From SLHU01 sp009929975 (GTDB lineage Bacteria; Bacillota; Clostridia; Saccharofermentanales; UBA5734), in the NCBI GenBank assembly GCA_040776905.1, contig JAXGZQ010000002.1, positions 124,001-188,000 of the forward strand: a DNA stretch of 64,000 nucleotides. The letters are read 5' to 3'. Position numbers and translations under genes: made by a program. The notes beneath the pieces were generated by a model that was not told where the DNA came from, ran no database searches, and worked only from the letters and a program-made list of their open reading frames with translations. Below are positions 1 through 7,307 of the stretch, in pieces (the stretch's first letter is position 1; every line of letters begins with the position of its first letter).

Positions 1-148
1 GGCCGACGGCAAACTGATCCAGCGCCGCAAGACCCGCATCATGACACCCGGCGAAATGGTGGTTGAACGATTGAAAGCAGCGGATCTGCCGGCCGGTCCG
101 ATCCGTGAGCTGACGGTTGAAGTGGAAGGAGTGCCCCAGCATGCCTGA
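1..148 (+). CDS. C-terminal end of an upstream gene, probably FAD-dependent oxidoreductase (partial)
   Basis: Only the last 48 codons are present. They read in frame from base 2 and end at TGA 146-148. The visible tail contains MTPGEMVVERL followed by a short acidic end. Established knowledge: in Firmicutes the DUF1667 gene that follows usually sits directly behind a GlpB- or thioredoxin-reductase-like NAD(P)/FAD-dependent oxidoreductase, near glycerol kinase and glycerol-3-phosphate dehydrogenase genes. The product name is therefore inferred from context; no catalytic motif lies inside the window. The stop overlaps the next start by 8 nt (ATGCCTGA), suggesting translational coupling. Confidence 0.5.
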   Translation, partial: ADGKLIQRRKTRIMTPGEMVVERLKAADLPAGPIRELTVEVEGVPQHA

Positions 149-497
149 ACGGGATATTATCTGCATCGGCTGTCCGATGGGCTGTTCGCTGAACGTCACC
201 GTGGAAAACGGTGAAGTCCGTTCGGTGCGCGGCAATCTCTGCAATCGCGGCGTCCGCTACGCCCATGACGAAGTCACCGCGCCCAGGCGCATGGTTACCA
301 GCCTGATCCGGGTCGGTGATCAAGGCCCGCCGCTCAGCGTGCGAACCGATAAACCAATCGATAAAGCGCTGATCTTCCCCTGCCTGGATGCGATCCGGCA
401 GGCCCGGGTCAATCTGCCGATCAGGCGCGGCGATGTCGTGATCGAGCGGGTGCTCGGAACAGATGTCAATATCATCGCCACGCGCGATCTTGGCTGA
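141..497 (+). CDS. DUF1667 family cysteine-cluster protein
   Basis: The protein has 118 residues and matches the DUF1667 family in length and layout. Cysteines at about residues 8, 11, 15 and 34 (CxxC, CxxxC, then a lone Cys) would suit an iron-sulfur or metal site. The C-terminal part carries the family's IRRGDVV-type segment. Known context: DUF1667 proteins are encoded with GlpA/GlpB-like oxidoreductases in glycerol operons, where they are thought to be small electron-transfer or assembly subunits; the biochemical role is not established. A longer reading from 117 is possible in the same frame, but ATG 141 makes the typical coupled overlap with the preceding gene and begins right at the conserved part. 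Next gene glpP follows after 57 nt. Confidence 0.85.
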   Translation: MPERDIICIGCPMGCSLNVTVENGEVRSVRGNLCNRGVRYAHDEVTAPRRMVTSLIRVGDQGPPLSVRTDKPIDKALIFPCLDAIRQARVNLPIRRGDVVIERVLGTDVNIIATRDLG

Positions 498-525
498 ACC
501 AGGCGGGAAGACAGCGGCTCCGGCA

Positions 526-534
526 TGCTATAAT
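526..534 (+). promoter_or_regulatory. Candidate extended -10 promoter for glpP
   Basis: TGCTATAAT (extended -10 form TGNTATAAT) lies 20 nt before the glpP start. No convincing -35 hexamer is seen upstream, as is usual for extended -10 promoters. The inference is from sequence alone. Confidence 0.5.
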
Positions 535-554
535 AGTCGAAAAAGGAGTCGCGC

Positions 555-1136
555 ATGCTGGAACTTTCCGTTGAACAGTTTACCGATCGTCTGATCCGTC
601 ATCCGGTCATCGCCGCGGTGCGCAGTCCGGCTCAGCTTGAGCTGGCTCTGCAAAGTCCGGTCCGGACGATTTTTCTGCTGGCCGGTTCGATCGTCGACCT
701 GGCGGCGACCTGCCGCAGGATTCACGATTCAAGGCGAGCCGGCCTGCTTCATCTCGATCTGATCGACGGGCTCAAACCAGATGCTGCCGGCATCCGCTTC
801 ATCGCTGAACAGATCCGGCCGGACGGGATCATTTCCACCCGGCCGGCCGCGGTCAGGCAGGCACGCCAGGCCGGACTGCTGACGATCCAGCGCATTTTCC
901 TGATCGATTCTTCGGCGCTGACTGATGGACGCCGTCATATGCAAAGCAGCCAGCCCGATCTGGTTGAGGTTTTGCCCGGAATTTCCCCGGCGGCGATCCG
1001 CCTCGCGGCGAGCCAGTTTGAACGTCCGCTGATCGCCGGCGGCCTGATCAGCCAGCGGTCGGAAGTGATGGACGCGCTGCGTGCCGGCGCACTGGCCGTT
1101 TCAACCGGACAGCCTGATCTGTGGTCCATGGAATAG
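555..1136 (+). CDS. glpP: Glycerol-3-phosphate responsive antiterminator GlpP
   Basis: The 193-residue protein has the GlpP TIM-barrel signature blocks in order: an IAAVRS segment near residue 18, HLDLIDGL near 62, GIISTR near 86, QRIFLIDSSAL near 105, VEVLPGISP near 131 and PLIAGGLI near 151. Known role: when loaded with glycerol-3-phosphate, GlpP binds the leader of glp transcripts and prevents termination, switching on glycerol uptake and oxidation genes. AAAGGAG lies 8 nt before ATG 555. Its position after DUF1667 and before a glycerol-1-phosphate dehydrogenase agrees with control of glycerol phosphate metabolism. Length and motifs are those of a complete protein. The target leader is not visible in this window and probably lies upstream. 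Confidence 0.9.
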   Translation: MLELSVEQFTDRLIRHPVIAAVRSPAQLELALQSPVRTIFLLAGSIVDLAATCRRIHDSRRAGLLHLDLIDGLKPDAAGIRFIAEQIRPDGIISTRPAAVRQARQAGLLTIQRIFLIDSSALTDGRRHMQSSQPDLVEVLPGISPAAIRLAASQFERPLIAGGLISQRSEVMDALRAGALAVSTGQPDLWSME

Positions 1137-1171
1137 CTGCGCGTGCCAGATCGCGCCGATAGGAGACGCTG

Positions 1172-2563
1172 ATGTCAGAACAATCACTGATGGCGCTGGC
1201 CCGCGCCGAAACCACCTGTGGCTGCGGCCGTGTCCACACCACCGATATCCACCGGATTCTTTTGCGGGATGACGCGCTGGCGCAGCTGCCCGATCTGCTG
1301 CTCCAGCCGCTGCCTGAACGGTTTCAACGCTTCGATCCGGCAACCGGCCGGGTGCTGCTGATCGCCGACCAGTCGACCTGGAACGCGGCGGGAAAGCAAA
1401 TTGAAGCTATCCTCGAACAGCGGGCGATCCTGACCGATACACTGATTTTTCCGGCCAGCCCGGAACTGGTTCCGGATGAAGCGGCTGTGTTCAGCTGTCT
1501 GGCCGCGCTGGGTCCGCAGACCGCCTGGCTGGTCAGTATCGGATCCGGCTCGCTCAATGACCTGACCCGCTTCGTCAGCCACCGCAGCCGGCGGCCGTAT
1601 CTTTGCGTGGCGACCGCTCCTTCGATGGATGGTTATGCCTCCGATGTGGCCCCGATGATCCATCATCAGATGAAGATCACTTATCCGGCACATGGGGCGG
1701 AGGCGATTATCGCTCAGCCGGATATCCTGGCACATTGCCCGCAGCGCATGCTCGCGGCCGGCCTCGGTGATATCCTTGGCAAAATGACCGCGCTGGCGGA
1801 CTGGCAGTTGGGATCCTGGATTGAAGGGGAGTATCACTGTCCCAGGGTCGCGGCCATGGTTCACCAGACGGCCGATGAAGCGCTGGCAGCGTCCGCTCAG
1901 TTGAAAACACGCGATACCGGCGCGGTCAGCCTGATCATGGAAGGTCTTTTGATGACCGGCATCGCCATGAGCTATGCCGGCAGTTCACGTCCGGCATCCG
2001 GTGCCGAACACCATCTGTCCCATTTCCTCGAAATGCAGCTGATGCAGCAGAATCGTCCGCCGGTGCTGCACGGCAGCAAAGTCGGCATGATGACACCGCT
2101 GGTCATTGACTTGTATCGGCATCTGCCGCGAATCACCCCGGATTTTGCCAAAGCCCGGGCCCGGGCGGAAAGTCTGGATCTGACCGATGTCACGGAACGC
2201 TGGCAGGCCGACATGCGGCGGGTTTATGGCCGCGGCGCGGCCGAAGTGATTCATCTGGCTGAGCGCTCCGGCCGGATCAGCCGTCAGAGGACGCTGGCCC
2301 GTCTGGACGCGCTGCAGACACACTGGCCGCAAGTCATCGAACTGGCGCGACAGGCTCTGCCGGATCCGGAAAGAATCGTATCCGCGCTGGAAGAGGCCGG
2401 CGGACCGGTTCATCCGGTTCAGCTCGGTCTGGAAACCACCTGGATTGAAGAGGGGATCCGCCATGCCGCCGATCTGCGTGACCGCTATACGGTTCTGCAG
2501 CTTTATATTGATCTCGGACTGACTGAACAGGCTGTGGCCATCGCCCGCCGGCGTTTCGGCTGA
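1172..2563 (+). CDS. araM: sn-glycerol-1-phosphate dehydrogenase (AraM/EgsA family)
   Basis: The enzyme would reduce dihydroxyacetone phosphate to sn-glycerol-1-phosphate with NAD(P)H, a metal-dependent reaction of the archaeal-type lipid backbone that some Firmicutes also carry out. The N-terminal half shows the nucleotide-binding glycine segment SIGSGSLNDLTRF near residue 126 and ATAPSMDGYAS near 147. The metal-ligand blocks follow: AGLGDILGKMTALADW near 195 and SGAEHHLSHFLEM near 276, with a further His in PPVLHGSKVG near 300. At 463 residues it has a C-terminal extension of roughly 50-60 residues compared with the compact family members I recall. AGGAGA lies 5 nt before ATG 1172. It follows glpP by 35 nt and may be co-transcribed with it. 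Confidence 0.87.
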   Translation: MSEQSLMALARAETTCGCGRVHTTDIHRILLRDDALAQLPDLLLQPLPERFQRFDPATGRVLLIADQSTWNAAGKQIEAILEQRAILTDTLIFPASPELVPDEAAVFSCLAALGPQTAWLVSIGSGSLNDLTRFVSHRSRRPYLCVATAPSMDGYASDVAPMIHHQMKITYPAHGAEAIIAQPDILAHCPQRMLAAGLGDILGKMTALADWQLGSWIEGEYHCPRVAAMVHQTADEALAASAQLKTRDTGAVSLIMEGLLMTGIAMSYAGSSRPASGAEHHLSHFLEMQLMQQNRPPVLHGSKVGMMTPLVIDLYRHLPRITPDFAKARARAESLDLTDVTERWQADMRRVYGRGAAEVIHLAERSGRISRQRTLARLDALQTHWPQVIELARQALPDPERIVSALEEAGGPVHPVQLGLETTWIEEGIRHAADLRDRYTVLQLYIDLGLTEQAVAIARRRFG

Positions 2564-2633
2564 TGGTTCGCGATCCTGATGCCGCAGCCTCTGATCGGTG
2601 TGCAAGGATCAATTGAAGATTCTTTATGATGCC

Positions 2634-3290
2634 TCATTGGTAATCGCCGCTGCTGCGGACCAGTGATGCCGAGATCACACCGGGCTGCCGCTGCAGCCGT
2701 TCAACCAGCTGCCCGTCATCACGGCGCAGGTTGATTTCCACGATCAGTTCAATACCCTGGGCGGTACTGCTCTTGCTTTTTACCTGGTGGCGGGGCAGCA
2801 GCCGCTTCAAGTCACCCTGGAAATGATGGTCATAGCGCAGGATCAGCAGCCAGCCGCTGCGCCGGATTCCGGTCTGCAGCGCGGCGGTCAACAGCATGAT
2901 CGCCGCCAGGATCAGCCCGCCGAGGATCGCCAGCTGGAAAAAACCGGCTCCTGCGGTCAGGCCGAGGGCAATAGCCCAGAACATATAGACAATATCGAGC
3001 GGATCCTTGAGCGCGGTGCGGAAGCGGACGATTGACAGCGCGCCGACCATGCCGAGCGACAGAACAATATTGGAACTGATCGGCATGATGATCAGGGCGG
3101 TGACCAGCGAGACCATGAGAAGTGCCGTGCCGAAGCTGCGGTTGTACAATGTTCCGCGGTAGGTGATCCGGTAGACCAGCCAGATGACGATGCCCATGAG
3201 CAGCGTGACCGCGAAGGTCGTGAGAATCCGTTCCAATGACAGTGGCTGGTTGATGTCGGTATCCAGCAGATCAAGGATTGCTTCTTTCAT
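2634..3290 (-). CDS. DUF4956 family integral membrane protein
   Basis: The 218-residue protein has the DUF4956 pattern: a first transmembrane helix near residues 25-42, more hydrophobic segments near 55-90, the conserved SLGMVGALSIVRFRTALKDP block near 83-102, two further helices near 105-140, and a soluble C-terminal domain of about 75 residues. Function is unknown for the family. It often sits beside VTC-type polyphosphate polymerase domain genes, as here. Its ATG overlaps the stop of the VTC gene by 4 nt (ATGA, 3287-3290), so it is the last cistron of the operon 7080 to 2634. I infer it is the membrane partner of the VTC protein. Confidence 0.87.
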   Translation of the reverse strand: MKEAILDLLDTDINQPLSLERILTTFAVTLLMGIVIWLVYRITYRGTLYNRSFGTALLMVSLVTALIIMPISSNIVLSLGMVGALSIVRFRTALKDPLDIVYMFWAIALGLTAGAGFFQLAILGGLILAAIMLLTAALQTGIRRSGWLLILRYDHHFQGDLKRLLPRHQVKSKSSTAQGIELIVEINLRRDDGQLVERLQRQPGVISASLVRSSGDYQ

Positions 3291-4015
3291 ATGGTAATGC
3301 CTCCAGGTTGATCGTTGATGCAGAGTATATATTTACTGAGAGCGAGCGGCAGCAGGCCGGACGCTGCCAGTTTGGCACGAATGAAATCCGGCAGAAAATG
3401 ATCATATTTGACTTCCAGAATCACTTCGTCCGCCGCCTGGACGGGAATCGCGGCCGCGTCAGGATCCCAGAAGTTGCCAGCCCAGCGGGCTGTGCTGAGC
3501 TGGCTGTCGATGGTGATGCGCACATTGCCGTCCGGCCAGATGAAGGGCTGCCGCACATAGTCGACCAGACAGACCGGCCGCAGCAGCGAGGTGCGGAAAA
3601 CCTGATAGAAGCGTAAGGGCAGGGTTTGATCCGGATGGCTCAGCTCAGTCAACACATCGATCCGCCCGGCCAGAAGGGCGTCTGCCTGAGCGCGGTCCAG
3701 ACGCAGGCTTTCCTTGCGCGATAAACCGCCGGAGCGGATCTTTCGTTCCAGAAAAATCGGCTGATCCTGTCCGTCATAGATACGCAGACGATATTTATCA
3801 CGCCGGTCGACACCGCTGAGCTTGTCATGAACCGCGCTGTGCCGGGGATCGTCAAAATAGCAGCTGCGGATCTGATAGCCGGGCTGCAGCGTGTATGTCC
3901 GTTCATCTGACCAGCCGGCATGGCGGTCAGGCTGCAGCAGCGGAGCCAGGCCGGCCATCAGTCGCCGGGCCGGGCCGGTGGCCAGACTGTATTTGAGCTC
4001 GTGGCGCCAGATCAT
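3287..4015 (-). CDS. VTC-type polyphosphate polymerase domain protein
   Basis: The 242 residues form a single VTC domain: RHELKYSL at the start, the SCYFDD strand near residue 52, KYRLRIYD near 73, FLERKIR near 88 and EVKYD near 208. These charged strands line the tunnel of triphosphate-tunnel enzymes. In yeast, the Vtc4 core makes polyphosphate from ATP. No bacterial homologue of this type is fully characterised to my knowledge, so activity is inferred. There is no membrane segment or signal peptide, so it should act on the cytoplasmic face, presumably with DUF4956. The start overlaps the CotH gene stop (4012-4015) and the end overlaps the DUF4956 start, both by ATGA. Confidence 0.87.
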   Translation of the reverse strand: MIWRHELKYSLATGPARRLMAGLAPLLQPDRHAGWSDERTYTLQPGYQIRSCYFDDPRHSAVHDKLSGVDRRDKYRLRIYDGQDQPIFLERKIRSGGLSRKESLRLDRAQADALLAGRIDVLTELSHPDQTLPLRFYQVFRTSLLRPVCLVDYVRQPFIWPDGNVRITIDSQLSTARWAGNFWDPDAAAIPVQAADEVILEVKYDHFLPDFIRAKLAASGLLPLALSKYILCINDQPGGITI

Positions 4016-7000
4016 GCGGTATCCTCCCCGAACAGTTCCCTGAATGACGCGTCATCCAGCTCAAACGTCTCACGCACAACCTCAATCATCTGGTCATGCT
4101 TGACCTCGATGATCGCACGCATTTCTGCGACATTTTTCTCCCATTCCGCCAGGCTGGCCGGTTCACCCCAGCGGGCGATCTGGCGCGGCATCTCAGAACG
4201 GATCGTTTCGGTCATCTGATCAAACAGCGGCAGCATCCGTTCCGTTGTCAGGACATGATTCAGCATCCAGGCATAACGCTCGGCAAACCGCTGCCGGAAA
4301 TCCTCGTTTTCCATCAGACGGACCTGAATCTCGGTGCTGAAAATCCGGGCATGGCCGTGGCCTTCTGGATGAAGCAGGTCGCCGCGCAGCCAGTTGAGAT
4401 CATAGGTTTCCGGCCGCAGCCCCCAGTCAAGATCAAAGAAGACCCAGCGCCACTGGCCATCCTCGCTCCGCTCGCGCCAGAATTTTTTGTTGCCGCTGTC
4501 CGGATTGCTGAAAAACGACTGGGCGATCAGAAAATCCATCAGGCTGTGTTCATCAATCTGGCTGAGGACATAGTGATAGGGCTCCGCTTCACGAAGATCA
4601 TGCAGGCGGATGTATCGGATCAGGGCATCCCATTCGGCCATGCTGCCGGACAGGACGATCCGGTTGCCCTTGATCACATCAACCCGGTCCGGATCGATGC
4701 CGTGGTGGCTGGCCATATAATCGCTGTTGACCTTCTCGCGCAGCTCATAGAGCCCGTGATAACGGCCATTGATGTAGACAACGCAGGCGCGGACATCCAT
4801 GGTGTCGAGCGCCATCTCATTCTGGACCACCCGGGTCATGAAGGCATCGCGCAGCTTGGTCGATTTCCAGTCCTGTCCGGATGTGCGCAGAACCAGCCGG
4901 CGAAATGTGGTCACAGGATTGCCGGCAAACAGGGGATAGGTCAGATCAGACTGGCCATAGATGGGGCGCAGGCTGATCTGGAGTGATTTCTGCTCTTCCC
5001 GTCGTGAATACGACCCATGCAGCGAGAGCCCGGCTGTAAAATCAATCCCGAGCCGGCCATCTGTCTCATAGAACTGATAATCAGCCGCGACTTCTGTTTT
5101 GGCCATGAAACTGGTGAACATTCCATCGGTCGGATCGGTCAGATCCGTGTCGGGCAGCGTCAGGGACATGACCGGCAGATCATGCGGTTGTTCATACAGC
5201 CAGGTCCGGCTGACTGTGCGGCTGGGCAGATGATCGTCACGCAGGACGATCGCCCGCAGGATGGTATTGACGGTGATCCGCAGCGGTTCACGGTAGCGCG
5301 GTGCGCTTTCATCCGGCAGCGTGCCGTCCAGGGTGTAGTGAATCCGGCTGTCCGGCTGATCCGCTGTCAGCTGCACCAGCAGGGGCTGGTCGGCATAGAG
5401 ATTGTCATGCGGCTGGCCGTCAGCGGCTGTCATGGCCTGGATCAAAGGCTCCGCGGCCCGGCCGGAGAGCGAAGGACTGTCATTGGGCTGACCGGGGGTC
5501 GCGCTCAGATAATAACGGGTCTCGTCAGCCGGTGCCTGTTCGTCAGCGAAGGGCCGGCCGATACTCAGGTTGTTTTCCGCCTGCCCGACGGACAGCCAGT
5601 CGATCACCTGGCCATCCGGCGCGGTCAGCCAGAGTGTTTCACCGGAGGCAGACAAGCCAAAGCGGTCCGGCTCAATCAGCAGATACTCACCCGGTTGAAT
5701 TATTTCCCCGCTCAGATCGTGGCGATACGGTTCATCGCGCCGGTCGGAAAGACCGTAGCCGTCAAGGGCCACCGGCTCCGAACCGGCATTGAACAGCTCA
5801 ATCCAGTCCGGATCGCGTTCTGTCTGCCCCTGCACCCGCCGGCTGCTTAGCTGACGGACTTCATTGATGCGCAGCGGACGGGCATTCAGTGAGGTCGCAG
5901 CGTTGAGATCGCTGAAACCGGCGGTCCGGTTGGGCTGGCCGGGGGTCGGGCGGGGATAGAAGAACCATTGATCGGGCTGATCAGGATCGCGGCCGTGCGA
6001 AACGCCGACCGGCAGGCTGGTCAGGGTGACCCGGTCCACCGGATGGCCTGAAGGATCACTGAGAAGCAGTTCACGGTCTTCCGAACCGAGCGCGAAGGGC
6101 GCGTGCCAGGTTGACGGATCGTCCGGATCAATCGATTTGATCTTGCCGGACAGCCAGATCACGATCATCGTATCCGGTTCGATGATAAGTTCCGGAAAAA
6201 CCCAGCGCTGCGGATTCTCCGGCCGGTCGCTCAGAGCGAAACCACCGAGCGGCACAGCGGTATCGCCATGATTGAATATCTCAACCCAGTCGCTGTCGTC
6301 TCCGTCCGAATCTGGCGGCCCGAGGCTGCGGCTGACATACTCATTGATCAGCAGATCGTACCGGGGTACGGGGATCTCGGATAGGGAACGGTAGCCGTCC
6401 GTACCGTTTGCGCGCCCCGGCGAGGGCTGCGGCAGATACAGTCCGGGATCCGAAGCGGCGGTATCCTGGTCGCGGCGGCCGAAGGACTGGTCATCCGGCA
6501 GAGCCGGAATCTCCTGATAAAAGAGGACCTGTCCGGCTGGATCTGTCAGAAGCAGGGGTTCACCGCTGCTGCTGAGCCGGAAGGAGGCATGCACCTCGCC
6601 ATCGGCCAGCCGGGCCGCCGCCTCCGCTTGGGGCAGTCCGGAAGCGAAAACAATCAAATAGTCACCGGCCTCAAGGCGGATATCAGGAAAAATCCAGCGT
6701 TCGGGATTGTTCAGGCGGTCGGAAAGTCGGTAGCCTTTCAGGTCGATCGGCTGACTGGACGTGTTATGCAGCTCGATCCAGTCGGGGTAGCTGCCATCCA
6801 GCGACGGCAGGGTTGTCCGGTTGGCGGTCATCACTTCGGTGACATGCAGCGGGCTGTCAATCACGACCGGTACGGCATCAGTCGGATCGGGATCCGGGGA
6901 CTCCGGTTCGTCAGTCGGCAGGCTGAGGCCGGGGTTCATATCCTGCGGGATCAGCTGGCAGGCCGGCAGGCAGGCGGCCAGAATCAGACAGCATAAAAAA

Positions 7001-7080
7001 ACGGCAGCAGCGTACCCGGGTGATCGGCTGGCGGAGCGGCGGTCGGTTGTCTGATGGCTGCCGTGCATGAACGGTCTCAT
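4012..7080 (-). CDS. CotH-kinase lipoprotein with three lamin-tail domains
   Basis: The protein has 1022 residues. A signal peptide with a LILAAC lipobox near residue 36 predicts a lipid-anchored surface protein. Three lamin-tail-like domains follow at about 78-150, 243-315 and 405-475; each has the DWIEL or DWVEI plus YRLSD / FALSD / YGLSD pattern. A chitobiase-like Fn3 domain with IHYTLDGTLP sits near 585. The CotH kinase-like domain runs from about 690 to 1000, with GRYHGLYELREK, a GNKKFWR segment and FFDLDWGLR, the acidic motif expected to bind metal-ATP. Known: CotH in Bacillus phosphorylates spore-coat proteins; extracellular relatives of this architecture have unknown targets. It is the first gene of an operon with VTC and DUF4956 genes. 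An AGGTG site precedes ATG 7080 weakly. Confidence 0.88.
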   Translation of the reverse strand: MRPFMHGSHQTTDRRSASRSPGYAAAVFLCCLILAACLPACQLIPQDMNPGLSLPTDEPESPDPDPTDAVPVVIDSPLHVTEVMTANRTTLPSLDGSYPDWIELHNTSSQPIDLKGYRLSDRLNNPERWIFPDIRLEAGDYLIVFASGLPQAEAAARLADGEVHASFRLSSSGEPLLLTDPAGQVLFYQEIPALPDDQSFGRRDQDTAASDPGLYLPQPSPGRANGTDGYRSLSEIPVPRYDLLINEYVSRSLGPPDSDGDDSDWVEIFNHGDTAVPLGGFALSDRPENPQRWVFPELIIEPDTMIVIWLSGKIKSIDPDDPSTWHAPFALGSEDRELLLSDPSGHPVDRVTLTSLPVGVSHGRDPDQPDQWFFYPRPTPGQPNRTAGFSDLNAATSLNARPLRINEVRQLSSRRVQGQTERDPDWIELFNAGSEPVALDGYGLSDRRDEPYRHDLSGEIIQPGEYLLIEPDRFGLSASGETLWLTAPDGQVIDWLSVGQAENNLSIGRPFADEQAPADETRYYLSATPGQPNDSPSLSGRAAEPLIQAMTAADGQPHDNLYADQPLLVQLTADQPDSRIHYTLDGTLPDESAPRYREPLRITVNTILRAIVLRDDHLPSRTVSRTWLYEQPHDLPVMSLTLPDTDLTDPTDGMFTSFMAKTEVAADYQFYETDGRLGIDFTAGLSLHGSYSRREEQKSLQISLRPIYGQSDLTYPLFAGNPVTTFRRLVLRTSGQDWKSTKLRDAFMTRVVQNEMALDTMDVRACVVYINGRYHGLYELREKVNSDYMASHHGIDPDRVDVIKGNRIVLSGSMAEWDALIRYIRLHDLREAEPYHYVLSQIDEHSLMDFLIAQSFFSNPDSGNKKFWRERSEDGQWRWVFFDLDWGLRPETYDLNWLRGDLLHPEGHGHARIFSTEIQVRLMENEDFRQRFAERYAWMLNHVLTTERMLPLFDQMTETIRSEMPRQIARWGEPASLAEWEKNVAEMRAIIEVKHDQMIEVVRETFELDDASFRELFGEDTA

Positions 7081-7307
7081 CGTAACACCTGTGGTCGGAT
7101 GGCCGGAAAATCGGTCGGACGGTTGTTTCTGTCAATGGCCTGAATCAGATGGACAGGAAGGTGTTCTCCCTATTTTATCACGAAATATGCTAAACTGAAA
7201 ACCAGTCAGCCGGCGTAGTCTGAACCGGTTGGAAAGACCGGACAGAGGTCCGGACAGTCCGGGCAACGGATGATCAAAACCGCCTGATGGCGGCAAAGGA
7301 GTCTGCC

